From positions 77,864,272 through 77,928,271 of the forward strand of contig CM068385.1 in the NCBI GenBank assembly GCA_034770075.1: DNA of 64,000 nucleotides. The letters are read 5' to 3'. The notes under the pieces were generated by a model. The model was not told the origin of the DNA. It was given only the letters and a program-made list of their open reading frames with translations, and ran no database searches. Of this stretch, positions 11,072 to 23,635 are shown piece after piece. Source of the stretch: Aralia elata (lineage: Eukaryota; Streptophyta; Magnoliopsida; Apiales; Araliaceae). The stretch's first letter is position 1, and every line of letters starts with the position of its first letter. The position numbers were made by a program, and so were the translations under genes.

Positions 11072-11400
11072 ATATTATATATATATATATATATATATAA
11101 AACAGTATATAAAATTAAATATATTTTTTAACAAATTAATGGCAAATTAAGTTTTATTTAATTATCTGTAAGTTTATACTGGAAGTGGCATATGCATGGG
11201 CTGCACACGTAGATTGATCTATCGAGGTAGTATGTATATATATATATATATATATATATAACAGTATATAAAATTATATATTTTTTTTAACAAATTAATG
11301 GCAAATTAAGTTTTATTTAATTATCTGTAAGTTTATACTGGAAGTGGCATATGCATGTGCTGCACACGTAGATTGATCTATCGAGGTAGTATGTACGAGT
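11072..11400. repeat. Tandem duplication of an about 161-bp unit
   Basis: The block (TA)n, AACAGTATATAAAATTA, CAAATTAATGGCAAATTAAG, GGAAGTGGCATATGCATG, GATTGATCTATCGAGGTAG occurs twice in direct repeat, with only a few differences. Confidence 0.9.
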
Positions 11401-13622
11401 ATATATAACACTCCAAATAATAGCAAAAAGATAATTTACACATACATGAGAATAAATTATATAAGAATTGCATGTAATATTATTGTTTTATACTATTTAA
11501 TAGCAACATGCCACGTAGGTAAATTAAGAGTAAAATTAAGATATTTTAGTTTTATAAACATATAGTGTAATTATCATTTATCATAGTAAAACTGTTTAAT
11601 TAATTGAATTTCAAGTCTTATTATTTTTTTTATAAATTATTTATGTGACATGTTATTGACTGGTGTAAATTATAATTTTACATTCAATACTTATATAATT
11701 TAAATTTATTCTCTCTATATATGTATTGCCATATTTCCTTTTACTAATTAACTAATTCAAATTAAAAGATAATGTTCTCTTGGATGAGTAAATTGGTGAG
11801 GTCAAATATTTGAACATATCTAAGTCATTAGCAATGAGATATATAGATGTGGTAGCTATTGGCTAACAATAGCGACAATGTAGAGTTCCAGAAGGGAGCA
11901 GTCAGTGTTTAACGTAAGACTTGAAAGTCTAACAATAAGAAAAGGATGGATCACATAATAGTTTGACACAGGTAGTTTCTGTCTTTAAAATATTTATTGT
12001 CATTTATCATTATAATTAGCTAAAAGTTTCAGGCAAATATTTTATTGACTGTGATAACAATTTACATGTGAATTCACGAAGCTTCTTTGTGAAAGTTGAA
12101 AGAATTTCATAAAAAGGATTCAAAGAGACTGAATTCGTATGTTCTGAAACAAAAATGAACTTCACCGTATATGAATTAAAATTATAGTAAATTATAATTC
12201 AGAGATATAGTTGTGCGGCTCGCAGGTGGGTGGAGCTTTGCACCAAATTATTATGATTATTTTCAAGTCTTCCCTTTAGTTTCACAAATAAATTATACTA
12301 TATTATAAAAGGTTTCTCTTACTTTTGGTGATACAATTATTTTTTTTTCATTCCTACTTTCTTTCTCCCACTCTCTTAACCCTTTTACTCCCCCGCTCTA
12401 TATCTTTTACATTAAATCATGCATACACACGTAGTGTATGTAGTTAATTAGTCCTTATAAAGCATTAAATAATTTTGCTCTTTCTACCAATGTGAGAACA
12501 GAGAAAAAATAATTTTGTAAACACAATGCACCTTTTATATAACTCACTTTGTGTAAGTAATTAAAGCACTATTTGTAATTCCTACTTGAATTATATAAAG
12601 TTATCTCTCAATTTCCTTATAATTGGCTATCAAATACACCTCTAACCACATTTAAATTCAATCAACTAATGGATTACAATTGAACCCAAAATTGACCAAA
12701 ATTAATATTATTAAAAGTGCATTTTAACATTAGCTATTTGCCAGAAGAATACCGAGCTATACAATAAATCTTGTAATTAGTAATATATTTTAAATAGTTC
12801 AATTACTATTTTCATAATATTATTACGTAAAACTAAGCCAACAAATTAATCTTAACTTTAAAAACTTAAACTTGATTCTATATTTAGAAACAAAGACAGT
12901 ATATATAAATATATATAGTTTATTCCTAATACTAAATATTGACAAGATCCAGAATCAAAATATTTTGAATCTAATCTCTGGGTAAAAAGGTTGAGAAATG
13001 GAAGGGTACGAACAAGTACTACGTATTTATGCCACATAATTATCGTTTCAGAATATTAATTTATATTGTTAACCTTTAAAGATTATAGAACTCAAGACAT
13101 AACGGTGTAAATTACAAGTTTAGTGCTCATGGTTTAGCTAAATTGTCAATTTGGTCCCGTTATTCTACAAGTGACATATCAAAACACTTGAAATGGTATC
13201 CAAAGAAAGTGACTCGGTATAAGTTTGTTAGTGTCCCAGTAGTATTCAATTATCTACCACCCCTAAGGTTATTATTTTATTATACAGGTCGATCTTTTTT
13301 CATGTCAGTAAAATAAGGATTTTTTTTTTATTCTTGCTACGATCTATGCTAACTATTTTCCCGACCATGAAAAATGAATTATTTTTTTTTAACTTGAAAA
13401 AGTAAATAATGGATCGGAGTAATGATAAGATAGCACTTAATTCCATGTAATTAAGATCTCATTCTTTCTTTCACTCCTAAAATAACACACAAATTGTGTG
13501 TGCATGAATTTGTGATGCAACTGGGAGCTAGGCAAACACGTAGGCAGGCATTTGATCTATGAATATAATTAAAAAAAAATATATATATATATATAGATAG
13601 ATAGAGAGAGAGAGAGTTCATT
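11401..13622. other. AT-rich intergenic DNA, no gene seen
   Basis: No convincing ORF, RNA gene or transposon terminus was found. Parts (about 11755-11910 and 12715-12760) are diverged copies of 15925-16080 and 16680-16725, belonging to a segmental duplication. Confidence 0.5.
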
Positions 13623-13823
13623 TCAAGAGCATACTCCCTTGAATGACATATCAAGTATACTCCTTTTAGCGACGGTTTGGTCCGTTGCCATAGGTCCGGT
13701 CCGTCGCTATATGGGGTCCGTCGCTAGCGACGGACCGGACCTATGGCGACGGACCAAACCGTCATCCGGTCCGTCGCTAAAAGGGGTATGCTTGGTATGT
13801 TATTTAAAAATGTATGCTCTTGA
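13623..13823. mobile_element. Foldback MITE, short relative of the 9271 element
   Basis: The ends are TCAAGAGCATAC and its complement. Inside are inverted AGCGACGG and GGTCCGTCGC motifs meeting at a central GTCGCTAGCGAC palindrome. About 200 bp, no coding capacity. It too is flanked by microsatellite DNA: AT/GATA/GA on the left and (TA)n on the right. Confidence 0.75.
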
Positions 13824-16800
13824 TCCGTTCTATATATATATATATATTCTTTCTTGTGGTGTGTCGAGAACTTAATTACTTTCCCATTCATACCTCCGCT
13901 TTGACAACTTTACTCCATTAATATTCATGGTCATCCAACACGCCTCCTCGTGCATTTTAACATTAGTATGGTAACGAATGCGGGTTTAACACGCCTCCTC
14001 ATGCACGTATAGCAAGATTTTAGCCAAACATATACAAAATTTATAAGTTCAATGTCTCTTAGTAATCTTATCTTCAATTAACTTGCTCACTAATCCATAT
14101 TTATATTCTAATTAATATCATCCAAATATTGAATATTGAAAGGATCAACATGTAACTTCATGCAGGAAAATCAAGTCAAAATTTAAATTTAGAATTTATT
14201 AGTTGTGATATTTCTTTCCTTCCACAAAATGTGTCAGTGTTTTAGTCAATTTTAGAAATTCTAAAATCTAAAATTCATATGAACTTATTTGATTTTAATT
14301 GTTAATTATTGAAAATGCGATAGATGCTCCCTCCATTTCTAAATCATACATACTTTTTCGTTCGTTCAAAATTACAGATACAAATCTTGTGGATTATATT
14401 CTTATCTTCAGCAATAAATTTTTTTTTTACTAAAAAATAAACTAAAAATTATGGATACATTTTTATATTTATATTACAACGTAACATGAAATTCTAAATA
14501 TGTCATTAATTTTATTTTTAGTTGATTAGGTATTATCATGTAATCACTTTTTTAATAAGTTATTCATATGTTTGGGGGAAACAACAACTTTTTTAAATAT
14601 CTTTACTTTTGAAATGAGAGAATATAAAATTCTTATTACAAAACTTAAAATAAATTTATATCATAATCTGAATTTTAAAATTTTGTAAAATAATTAAAAT
14701 CAAATTTAAATTAAAAAGTCTTTGTGCTTAACTCATTTTGGTTTATGTTCGTGGTCGCCAATTTGGATTATTCCACAAAAATTCTTTATTTGTGGATTAT
14801 AAAGAGACAACAAATACTCCTCTTCCCGCCCCCGCCCCCCAACCCAAAACTGAGTTCCATTTTACTATTTAAAGTTGTTTTGGAAAATGCTAAAACATAA
14901 AATGTATACATGAAACAATTTAATTTTTTTAAACATAATAAATTTTGTAAATTAATAATATTTTATTAGATAATTGACAAAATTCACAATTGTATTGAAT
15001 AAAATTAACCTATTCACATCAATTATAAAATTAAGATCTTATAAATTGACTTATAAAATTAAAATTAAAGTCTTTGTGAAATGAATGTACGTTAAAATTC
15101 AGAATTGCAAAAAGTTTCAATGAACCGGCAACTGCATATGAAAATAATTTCTCCTATTTAGGGGGTGCGTATTGGATGTAAAAATAATTGGAGATTTGTC
15201 TTCCTCTCTCTTGCCATTCCAAATTTGAGTCGGGAATAAAAATTCACACATTTCATGAATAAAAACTCAAAAATAAAATGGGGTAACAAATGAGATTGAC
15301 CTCTAATTTCCTTTCTTTTCTTGATTAGGCATGTAAGGTCTGAATTACATATATAATAAAGTTAAGTGGATATTTAATTTATCCAAAAATGAACTCCAAT
15401 ACGAACTTTCAAGATCAAAACAGATAATTCCCATCGACAAAAACAAACTCTCACAAATGGAGAGACAAAACCCTACAAAGGAAGAAATAAAATTTATTTA
15501 TAAATATTATAATCGGCGTATGTAAAATATATATACATAAATAAAAACATGTACTCAGAGCAGGGAGCCCACGGGTGTGGTGTACGAAAGGTGGGGTAAT
15601 GAGCCTTATATTGTTGTAATTTACAAATTTTGTTCTGGAGTTTAGAAATTTTGTAACTACAAAATTCATATATTTATATAAATTAGCATACAAAACTAAA
15701 ATTTCAAAATCGTAGGAGGGGCAGCTGAGCTAACTTCCCACCTGCTAGAACCTTCTAGTTACAGCTTCATTTAGGAGGGGTGAATCTAGTTTTTGTGCTG
15801 CCAGCAGCCAGCTGCTTTATAAATGCATGTGTTGCAAATATAGATTGATCTATTGAGGTAGACCGTACAATATAACACTTCAAATAATCCTTGACTTCAT
15901 CTACATTTATATCTTTTCCTAATTAATTAATGGAAATTAAGAGATGAGAGTTCTGTTGGATAAGGAAACTTATGTTTTCAAATTCAACATATCTAAGTCA
16001 TTACTAATTAGTCATGAGAAGATGAAGTGGCTATTGGCTAAGATAAATTTGTGCAGAAAAAATATACAGTTCTAGAAAGGATCGATCCTTTCATTATATC
16101 TATTATTTAATTTTATTATGTTGCTAATTATTTGTAATAAAATTTGGTGTGATGAATATGTATTTAGAGAAGTTAATGGATAAGATCTCTTCTATTACAT
16201 CTCTTCTTTCAATTTATCTAAAACATATTTAACAACACAAATATTATTCTTAACGATACGTTTAGTGACATAATTGTTTATGACGAATTTTATTATGTCA
16301 CTATTGTTCGTGATGAATTTTATTTTGTGGTCATATGTAACATTTGCGTGAATGTGTATTAAGAGAAATAGAGGATAAGTGTAATGGAATGGATCTTAAT
16401 ATTTCAGTATAATGGAAGGAATTCTAATTCCAAAGATCAAAGGAGCAATCAAGATGTTTAACATGCACCGATCGATGACCACTTGATTCACTAGTATGAC
16501 TCACTTATATTAATATATATAGAGGTCGAGAATTCAAATCTTGTTGACAATATATAAGTTATTAAAAAAAGTTCAAAAAAGACAAATCTAAAAGACAATA
16601 GTACCATGAAGATTAATGAAAATAAAGTATTTTTTTCTCCACCTAAACCCCCTATTATTAACAGATTAGGACATTAAAAAAAATGCTTAACGTGCCTTAT
16701 TAGTTATTTGACGGAAATAATACCGAGCTGCCCGCCTGCCCCATGACTTTGATACAAATAAACTCTTAATATTCCACGTGTAACAAAACTTGAGTCAAAA

Positions 16801-17356
16801 ATAAGATATAGATAAGATAGACAAAGTTTATAGTATTGTCACGTACGAAGACTTAACACGCCTCGTCATGCATGTCAATAGGAGAATTTTAGCCAAATAC
16901 ATACAAAAATATTTATAAGTTCAATATCTCCTAATGAATCATATATTTAATTAACTTGCTCAATGCATGTGAAATTCATATTTATATTCTTAATATCATC
17001 CAGTAAAATGATAAACATGTAACTTCACGCATGGAAAAGGCAAAATTTAAAATTAAAATATATTAGATGTTATTCTCCCCTTCATAAAAAGAGTAGCATT
17101 AAATTTTTTTTCCCTAGTCAATTAAGGAAATCTTAATATTTCAAATTGATATGAATTTATTCAAATTTAATTAATATAATCATTAATATTGTAAACTACC
17201 TTAAAGAGTATTACTATAGGTATGCTCCTTCAATTTCAAAATTAGAGATACATTTCTTTTGTTTGTTTTAAAATTAATAAGAGATATATTTTTTATTTTT
17301 GGACTATAAAATAATACTTAATATGCTATTAGTTTTATTCTTGATTGATTAAATAT
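13824..17356. other. Intergenic DNA with a decayed segmental duplication
   Basis: No gene was recognised. About 15812-17880 is a diverged, shortened copy of about 11190-14800: shared blocks include GATTGATCTAT.GAGGTAG, ACATATCTAAGTCATTA and TTTTAGCCAAA.ACATACAAA, in the same order. A possible decayed MITE lies at about 14327-14633 (CTCCCTCCATTTC against an inverted CTCTCATTTC). The minus-strand ORF at 15451-15693 has no recognisable domain. Confidence 0.5.
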
Positions 17357-17609
17357 TACTCCCTCCATCTCAAATTAAATGCCTAATTTTGAATGTTTTG
17401 ATCAAATTGACCATTTTTAGAATTAATAATTAAGCATATATAAATACGTTTTTAAAATTATTAAAATTGGAGTTGGTAGTAAATTTTACCTAGTTTTTAT
17501 GATTGTAATCTATTAACCTAAACTTTATTAATAGCACAAAAAATAATTAAAAGTGATCGTTTGACCAAAAAAGTCAAAACTAGTCTTTTTATTTGAAATG
17601 GAAAGAGTA
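17357..17609. mobile_element. Stowaway-like MITE
   Basis: It starts TACTCCCTCCATCTCAAAT and ends with the complement of TACTCTTTCCATTTCAAAT. The inverted repeats extend about 50 bp inward, and the outer TA matches the TA target preference of Tc1/mariner-derived Stowaway elements. About 250 bp, non-coding. Confidence 0.75.
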
Positions 17610-18590
17610 TCACGCAACCACTACTACTGCATTTTTTTTATAAGTTAGATATATAGTTGGAAAAGCTAGATTTTCCCTAAAAAGGAGTTATGAGGGAGTA
17701 CAATTATTATTTCACAAATTAAAATAAATACATCACAATTTTAATTTTAAAATTTAGCAAATTAACTAATAACTAGTATTAAAATAAAATTAGAAATTCT
17801 TGTGGGACGGTTGTAACTCATTTTAGGTTTATGCTTGTGGTCACCAATTTGAATCATTCCACTTAAATTCCTGATTTGAAATTTGAAGAAAGCAAACCAG
17901 CTTAATTTGACTGATTAAGTGTGATTAATGTACGTACGTCCTTGACCAGTCCAACTCCTCAAACTGACCACCATGCATGCAATTTTGGCATTAGGTATAT
18001 CAATTTTACTCAGCTAATAATTCAGATTCATGCACCAAAATAGAAGGTATACTTTTATTTTCTTGAACAGCAAAATTGTTGAATTGAATTTTATTTGGTT
18101 AGAGTTATATTGATAAACTTATAAGGCTCAAACTGTCTTGATAGATTTTTTTACGACAATTTAATAATCAAATTTCCCAAATGTTTTATTCCAATAACTA
18201 CTGAATCTAATATATAGAGAATATATGATCCATAATTTTATATAAGCTAGCCATTCAAATATAACTTCTCTTCTAGGCATTTTTCTTGTGTTTGTGATTA
18301 TTGAATATTGTTTTTCGATAGACAAAAGAGCTTTATTATACATCAAAACATGGAATGACCATAAAGCACCGCGCGCATGTGCATTTGGTAAATCACTGAA
18401 TGCATGCAGGGCGAAGTCATAAACTTTATTCAGTGGAGTCAAAAAATTGTGATCCTATAAATAATTTGACAGGAGTTTGGGGGCTGCACCCTCGAGCCAA
18501 ATTTTTTAGATAATTTTGTTATTTCCGACCGGTTGTATATGTAAAATATGTATTTGGTTACAATATTGTTAATATAACAAGTAATAACAT

Positions 18591-18658
<68 letters not shown>

Positions 18659-18982
18659 GTTGACCCATAATACTCATTTTTAATCACAAATTTGTTAATA
18701 AATATTTAAATTCCTTATGTTATGAAAATAATCTAAATTAGATTATTATTTATTTAAAAATTATTAGAGGAAAATGCATACATAAAGGAATAGAAGTAAT
18801 ATGGAATTGAGAAAGTTATAACAATTTCAATTTGACTCCTTATATTAAAAAATTTATAAAGTTTCAATGGGATCAATTTATTCATTACATTTAAATTTCT
18901 TTTAAATTCATCACATATCATAAAATAATTTTTTTTCAGTGGGGCCAATTGACCCCATAACTTTCAACGTGGCTTCGCCATT
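17610..18982. other. AT-rich intergenic DNA with (TA)n(CA)n microsatellite
   Basis: Nothing gene-like was recognised. A compound TA/CA microsatellite lies at about 18591-18653. Minus-strand ORFs at 18161-18442 and 18439-18687 carry no known domain; the second is largely microsatellite translation. Confidence 0.5.
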
Positions 18983-19135
18983 GAATGCATGCAATAACTG
19001 TCGATGAGGTATTAGCCTAGTGGTTAAGATTGAGATATTATGATCTTTTCAAGTTCGTTACGAATTATATATTGTACTCTCCACAAAATGGTGCTTCAAA
19101 AAAAAAGAAAAAAAAAAGAATGCATGCAATAATTG
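18983..19135 (+). mobile_element. Short tRNA-derived SINE with 18-bp target-site duplication
   Basis: A body of about 117 bp (19001-19117) carries an A-box-like TAGCCTAGTGG and a B-box-like AGTTCGTTAC and ends in an A-rich tail (19099-19117). It is flanked by direct repeats GAATGCATGCAATAACTG (18983-19000) and GAATGCATGCAATAATTG (19118-19135), which match at 17 of 18 positions. Internal Pol III promoter boxes, an A tail and long target duplications are diagnostic of SINEs, mobilised by LINE reverse transcriptase. Confidence 0.85.
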
Positions 19136-19399
19136 AAACAAACACATAGCTCAGATAATTATGGTTTACAACTTTAACCTAAAATTTCATTTATTCAGAA
19201 TGAACGATAGACCTTTCCATTATATAAGTCGTTTAAGACAATCACACATAATAAAAAATTCATTAATTCTAATGTTAGGTAATTAATGTTGATTTGAAAT
19301 TTCATTACTATCCATGCACTAATTAATTACTCTTCCTCCTCTCTCTCAATTACTCTTTTTTTTAGAGTCAAAGTAAGAAATGATTAATTTTTTCTCCTA

Positions 19400-20440
19400 G
19401 ATGTATGTATAAAACGACAGGCCCCGTACGTCGAAACGACATGAAACCATAGGCGAAACACCTCTTATATATTTTAAACACGTGACAACTTACAGGACTC
19501 GATTCAGAGTTCTAGTGACCAAGTTATCTGCTCGTTTGCCTAACTTATATAAAAAACACTTAGAAAAATTATGAAAAACTAGACCAAAACTGGCCCCGGG
19601 CGTCAATACGAGGCAAAACCATAAACAAGATAGCTCTTACATATTTCAAACACGTGACAACTTACGGAACTCGATTCGGAGTTCCGTTAGCCGAGTTATC
19701 TGCTCGTTTGCTTAACTTATATAAAGAACATGACTTATAAAAATTATGAAAAACTAAAGCAAAACGGGCCCCGAGAGTCGAAACGACGTGAAACCATAGG
19801 CGAACCACCTCTTATATATTTGAAACACACGACAACTTATGAGACTCGATTCGAAGTTCCGATGGCCGAGTTATCTACTCGTTTGCCTAACTTATATAAA
19901 GAACACTTAGAAAAATTATGGAAAACTAGACCAAAACGGGTCATGGACGTCAAAACGACGTGAAATCATAGGCGAAACACCTCTTACATATTTCAAACGC
20001 GTGAAAACTTACGGGACTCGATTCGGAATTCCGGTGGTTGAGTTATCTGCTCGTTTTCCTAACTTATATAAAGAACACTTAGAAAAGTCATGGAAAACTA
20101 GACCAAAATGGGCTCAGGGCGTGAAAACAACGCGAAACCATAAGCGAAGTATCTCTTATATATTTCAAATGTGTGACAATTTACGGAACTTAATTCGGAG
20201 TTTCGGTGGCCGAGTTATCTGCTCGTTTGCCTAACTTATATAAAGAACACTAAGAAAAATTTAGGAAATTAGACCAAAATGGGCCCCGGGCGTCGAAACG
20301 ACGCGAAACCATAGGCGAACCACCTCTTATATATTTAAAACACATGACAACTTACGAAACTCGATTCGGAGTTCCGGTGGTCGAGTTATCTGCTCATTTG
20401 CTTAACTTATATAAAGAACACTTGGAAAATTATTAAATAT
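19400..20440. repeat. Tandem array, about six copies of a 171-175-bp unit
   Basis: The motif GGCCCCGGGCGTCGAAACGA recurs in variants at about 19421, 19593, 19768, 19938, 20110 and 20281. Each copy also has CCATAGGCGAA.CACCTCTTA, CGATTCGGAGTTCCGGTGG and CGAGTTATCTGCTCGTTTGC. Copies are roughly 85-90% alike by eye. Open frames such as 19730-19963 and 20001-20234 arise because monomers lack stops in one frame; they read PNLYKEHLEK repeatedly. The unit length is in the range of plant satellites, but the array is short. Confidence 0.9.
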
Positions 20441-20479
20441 GGTTACATTTGTGACTTCATAATTAATATTTTAGTTTTG

Positions 20480-20588
20480 TAGGGTCTTGTGATGAGCCTC
20501 GTGGCAGAGGTGAAGCCAGCGGCGATGGCAAGGACCGCAAAGGAGCTGGCGATGACTCAAGAGGAGATGATGAGATTCTTTTTGTGAA
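20480..20588 (+). other. Exon-like, GC-richer segment after the tandem array
   Basis: After TTTTGTAG (an acceptor-like site) a GC-richer segment of about 100 bp is open in two frames. One reads MSLVAEVKPAAMARTAKELA and continues to a stop; the other reads GRGEASGDGKDRKGAGDDSR. Base composition differs sharply from the neighbours. It could be the last exon of a decayed transposon gene. I do not recognise the protein. Confidence 0.3.
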
Positions 20589-20909
20589 ACTAATGGAATA
20601 GTATAACAAATGAGAATCTTTTTATGAAACTGACGGAGTAGTATTTAATTTCCTAACAACATAAGTTTACTTGTTCGCTTATAATTGACCAAAGTTTTTA
20701 TACATGGTCATAGTTCTCCCAAATTTAGATGATAACATTTAAAAAACTTGGATAACACAAGCACTCGGAGGGTGGGGTTTAAAATTATGAAAGTTGAATG
20801 ACGATATTGTTAAACGCAACAAACTAGAGGATCACTTTAAATTTTTATTAGTATGAAATTAAAATTAGTCTCTATAAACTAACAAAAACGCAATAAGGGA
20901 TTAATATAT

Positions 20910-20948
20910 GTGTATATGTGTGTGTATGTATGTATGTATATATATATA

Positions 20949-20980
<32 letters not shown>
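20910..20980. repeat. (TG)n(TA)n microsatellite beside orphan exon
   Basis: TG/TGTA repeats followed by TA repeats, directly downstream of the orphan patatin-like exon. It probably marks the place where the rest of the gene was lost. Confidence 0.9.
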
Positions 20981-20985
20981 TATAC

Positions 20986-21123
20986 CTGAAGTTGGGATTC
21001 AAGAAAAGCAAGGATAACAGCAGGAATGAGACCTCTTATACCACTTCCATCAATGCTCAGAATAGCAACTAGTTTTCCATATGATGGGGGTTGGATTTGA
21101 AGAAGAGATGATAGCCTTTCCAT
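20986..21123 (-). pseudogene. Orphan exon 1 of a second patatin-like lipase gene
   Basis: The minus strand gives an ATG at 21123 and 46 codons, ending CTTCAG before GTATAATA, which is the same length and donor position as exon 1 of the gene at 10673. It encodes MERLSSLLQIQPPSYGKL and, later, SIDGSGIRG. The oxyanion motif therefore has Ser where the family has Gly (DGGGIRG). A TATA-like GCTATAAAT lies 107 bases upstream. No exon 2 with GTSTG was found anywhere between 13.8 and 20.98 kb, so this is most likely a gene remnant. The first bases of the would-be intron run into a (TA)n tract. Confidence 0.85.
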
Positions 21124-21229
21124 TTTTGTATTAATTATATTTGTAACTTACAAACGAATGTGTGTGTGTGTGAGTAACATATCACTATACAGCTTAAGTT
21201 AGATTCATTTTTGTGTTTCCGGCTAATCT

Positions 21230-21238
21230 ATTTATAGC
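21230..21238 (-). promoter_or_regulatory. TATA box of second patatin-like gene
   Basis: The minus strand reads GCTATAAAT, 107 bases upstream of the ATG at 21123. It is identical to the box upstream of the first patatin-like gene. Confidence 0.55.
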
Positions 21239-21305
21239 GCCTTCAAATTAACTGAAAAAAACTACCTCGAAATCCATCCCATGCATGGCTAGCTACATTA
21301 TTAAA

Positions 21306-21567
21306 TACTCCTTTTGTTCCAAAATTAGATATGCAATTTAATTTTTGAGGTTAAACGATGACATATTAAACTTTTAAATTGGTATAACTCATAAAAATTT
21401 AGAACGAAATAAATTTTGTGATTAATCATTTTTGTTATATACTATACAATTATAATAATTGTATCAAATAAAATTAAATAACTTCACATCAATTTGAAAT
21501 TTAATTTATCGCCGTTTTACTTTAAAAGTTAAATTGTATCTCTAATTTTGGAACGAAAGTGGTAGTA
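21306..21567. mobile_element. Stowaway-like MITE
   Basis: The left end TACTCCTTTTGTTCCAAAAT and the complement of the right end TACTACCACTTTCGTTCCAA align over about 40 bp, continuing AATTAGA and CAATTTAA in both arms. The outer TA fits a TA target. About 260 bp, no coding capacity. Confidence 0.75.
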
Positions 21568-21698
21568 TATATTATGTGATTACGACAAATCTAAAGACCA
21601 ATAATATTAACTTTGAACATCAAAAATTTATGTATAGTTATATACTACTAGTCAGCCACATTGCATGCATTATATATTGTTGGATTCCTACAGGCCCC

Positions 21699-21699
<1 letters not shown>

Positions 21700-21755
<56 letters not shown>

Positions 21756-21756
21756 G
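21700..21756. repeat. (CT)n(TA)n microsatellite
   Basis: CT repeats followed by TA repeats, the same compound type as at 9916-9998. Confidence 0.95.
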
Positions 21757-23635
21757 ATTTTGGCGTTGAATTGAAATCGTCCAATTAAGTCTAGTAAACC
21801 CTAGCTAAGAGCTTAATATATGCCCAAACTGAAAGACAATAATTATCATTGGATGAGAGAAAACTTGTACAATTTTTACGATTTTTTGTTAGGTTGTCAT
21901 TGTTTCATATAACGTATCAAGTAATGATCAGGCACATGCATGGACTTGGTAAAGTTTGTGAGCAACTCAGTCCCACCAACCCAATATATATATATATACA
22001 AAGTAACATGCATTATATATATTAATGAAGTTTTTATACTATCCTTTTTTTAATAAAATGCGGGGCCAAAATCCAAAAATAAAATAAAAAACAACACCAA
22101 AATTATACTCCAGCGAGCAACATCCACCAAGTTTCCTTTTAAAAGAAAACGCAATCCAGTGGAAGTTTTTATTACCCTTTAAAACAATAATTGATAGCAT
22201 GACATAATTATTGTTATGGTTTATGATGTAATGTCATCCTTGTTAAATATATAAATAGAAGAAATTCCCACCCCCTTTCATGTCTCACAAACATAGTTTT
22301 ATTTTGACTATTTGAAGTTATTGGGATTAATTCATACTTTGTAAGATTGATTAATGGCCACTATGATAAGGTACAGTTCGGATTGAAGATTTATTAGTTG
22401 TTCGGTCTTGGGTTTTACTAATGTATTGTGTCTTATGGGTTTGAGTACATGTTATAGTAGTTAAGATTTTTTAGTTACTATAAAATATTGTTTGGTGTGT
22501 GGATCATTGTAGAGCATATATGTGATGTATCTTATGAATACATCAAACAAGCAGGACTAACCAAATTGGTGAATCTGGGTCTATCGTGTTATTTTTTTTT
22601 ATATAATATATGTATGAGTGTGCTATTATTCGTTCTTAAATTCTAACAGAAGTCGTCTGCAAAACTCAATAATATAAAATTGATAAAAGTCAATATATTT
22701 AGATATTAATTTTTGTTTTATAATTATAATAGTTTCTTAAATAGTTTACAAAATTCATAATTGTATTGAACAAAATTAAACTATATAAATCTACTATAAA
22801 CAATAAGGTAGAAAGTGAGTTTTAAATCTGGTGAACTCAACAATTTTCGTCTTTCAATTAGGTGTTAAAAATCTATATATTTGTATACTTATTATATTTT
22901 TATTGATTTTACTCGTGTTGGTCACACTATTTCCCCCAATAACTAATTGTTTTAGAAGGAATTTTCCTATTAGTAAAGATTCATATTATCATCAACAATT
23001 TTCTGCCGTGCTAAGATTTAAATCCTAGACCCGTTCCATATAAATCTAATACCATCCATTAGCAAGAAGTATTAACGGTGACTAATAATAAATTGTTATA
23101 TATTCTTCATTCGTTATTTTGGGACTGAGGAAGTATTACCGGATGAAATGAATTTTTTATTTTTAAATTTAATAATGACAAATAATGTATATGTCGTTTA
23201 AATTTATGGCGAATTTGGATTACAACTTATGTATAACTCTCAGCAATAAAAATGGAATAAAATTAAAGTTGGGTCATTCTTAACTCTCTCCTATTTCATG
23301 TATCCGCATACGTAGTGTAAGTGAAACCGAGTCGAACCGAATATTGAGTTATTCAGATTTAGTTCATAAAATTTAACCGAGTATGAAATAAGGTATGATT
23401 GAGGCTCGTTTAGCTATCGAGTTGGGCACGATCTCGAATCAAGTCCGAGCAGTTTGAAACTTTTTTGAGCAAATATGATCCGAGTATCAATAGAAAATTG
23501 CAATTTGAAAATGTTCAAGTAATTTATCGAACTTTAAACTTTGTTCATATTTGAATTGTTTATATTTCGAGTCAAGTTCAAATCGAATTTTTAGTCGAAC
23601 GAGTACGAATCAAGTTTGAACCATTTGGTTCATTC
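21757..23635. other. Intergenic DNA, nothing recognised
   Basis: AT-rich, with scattered short ORFs (for example 22831-23028) and no known domain. No transposon termini were identified. Confidence 0.4.

Noticed and set aside
18161..18687. Minus-strand ORFs of 93 and 82 residues
   Set aside because: The second is largely a microsatellite translation; the first has no domain or gene-like context.
19001..19117. Functional tRNA gene suggested by A- and B-box-like motifs
   Set aside because: No cloverleaf or acceptor stem is present; the A tail and 18-bp target duplication identify a SINE.
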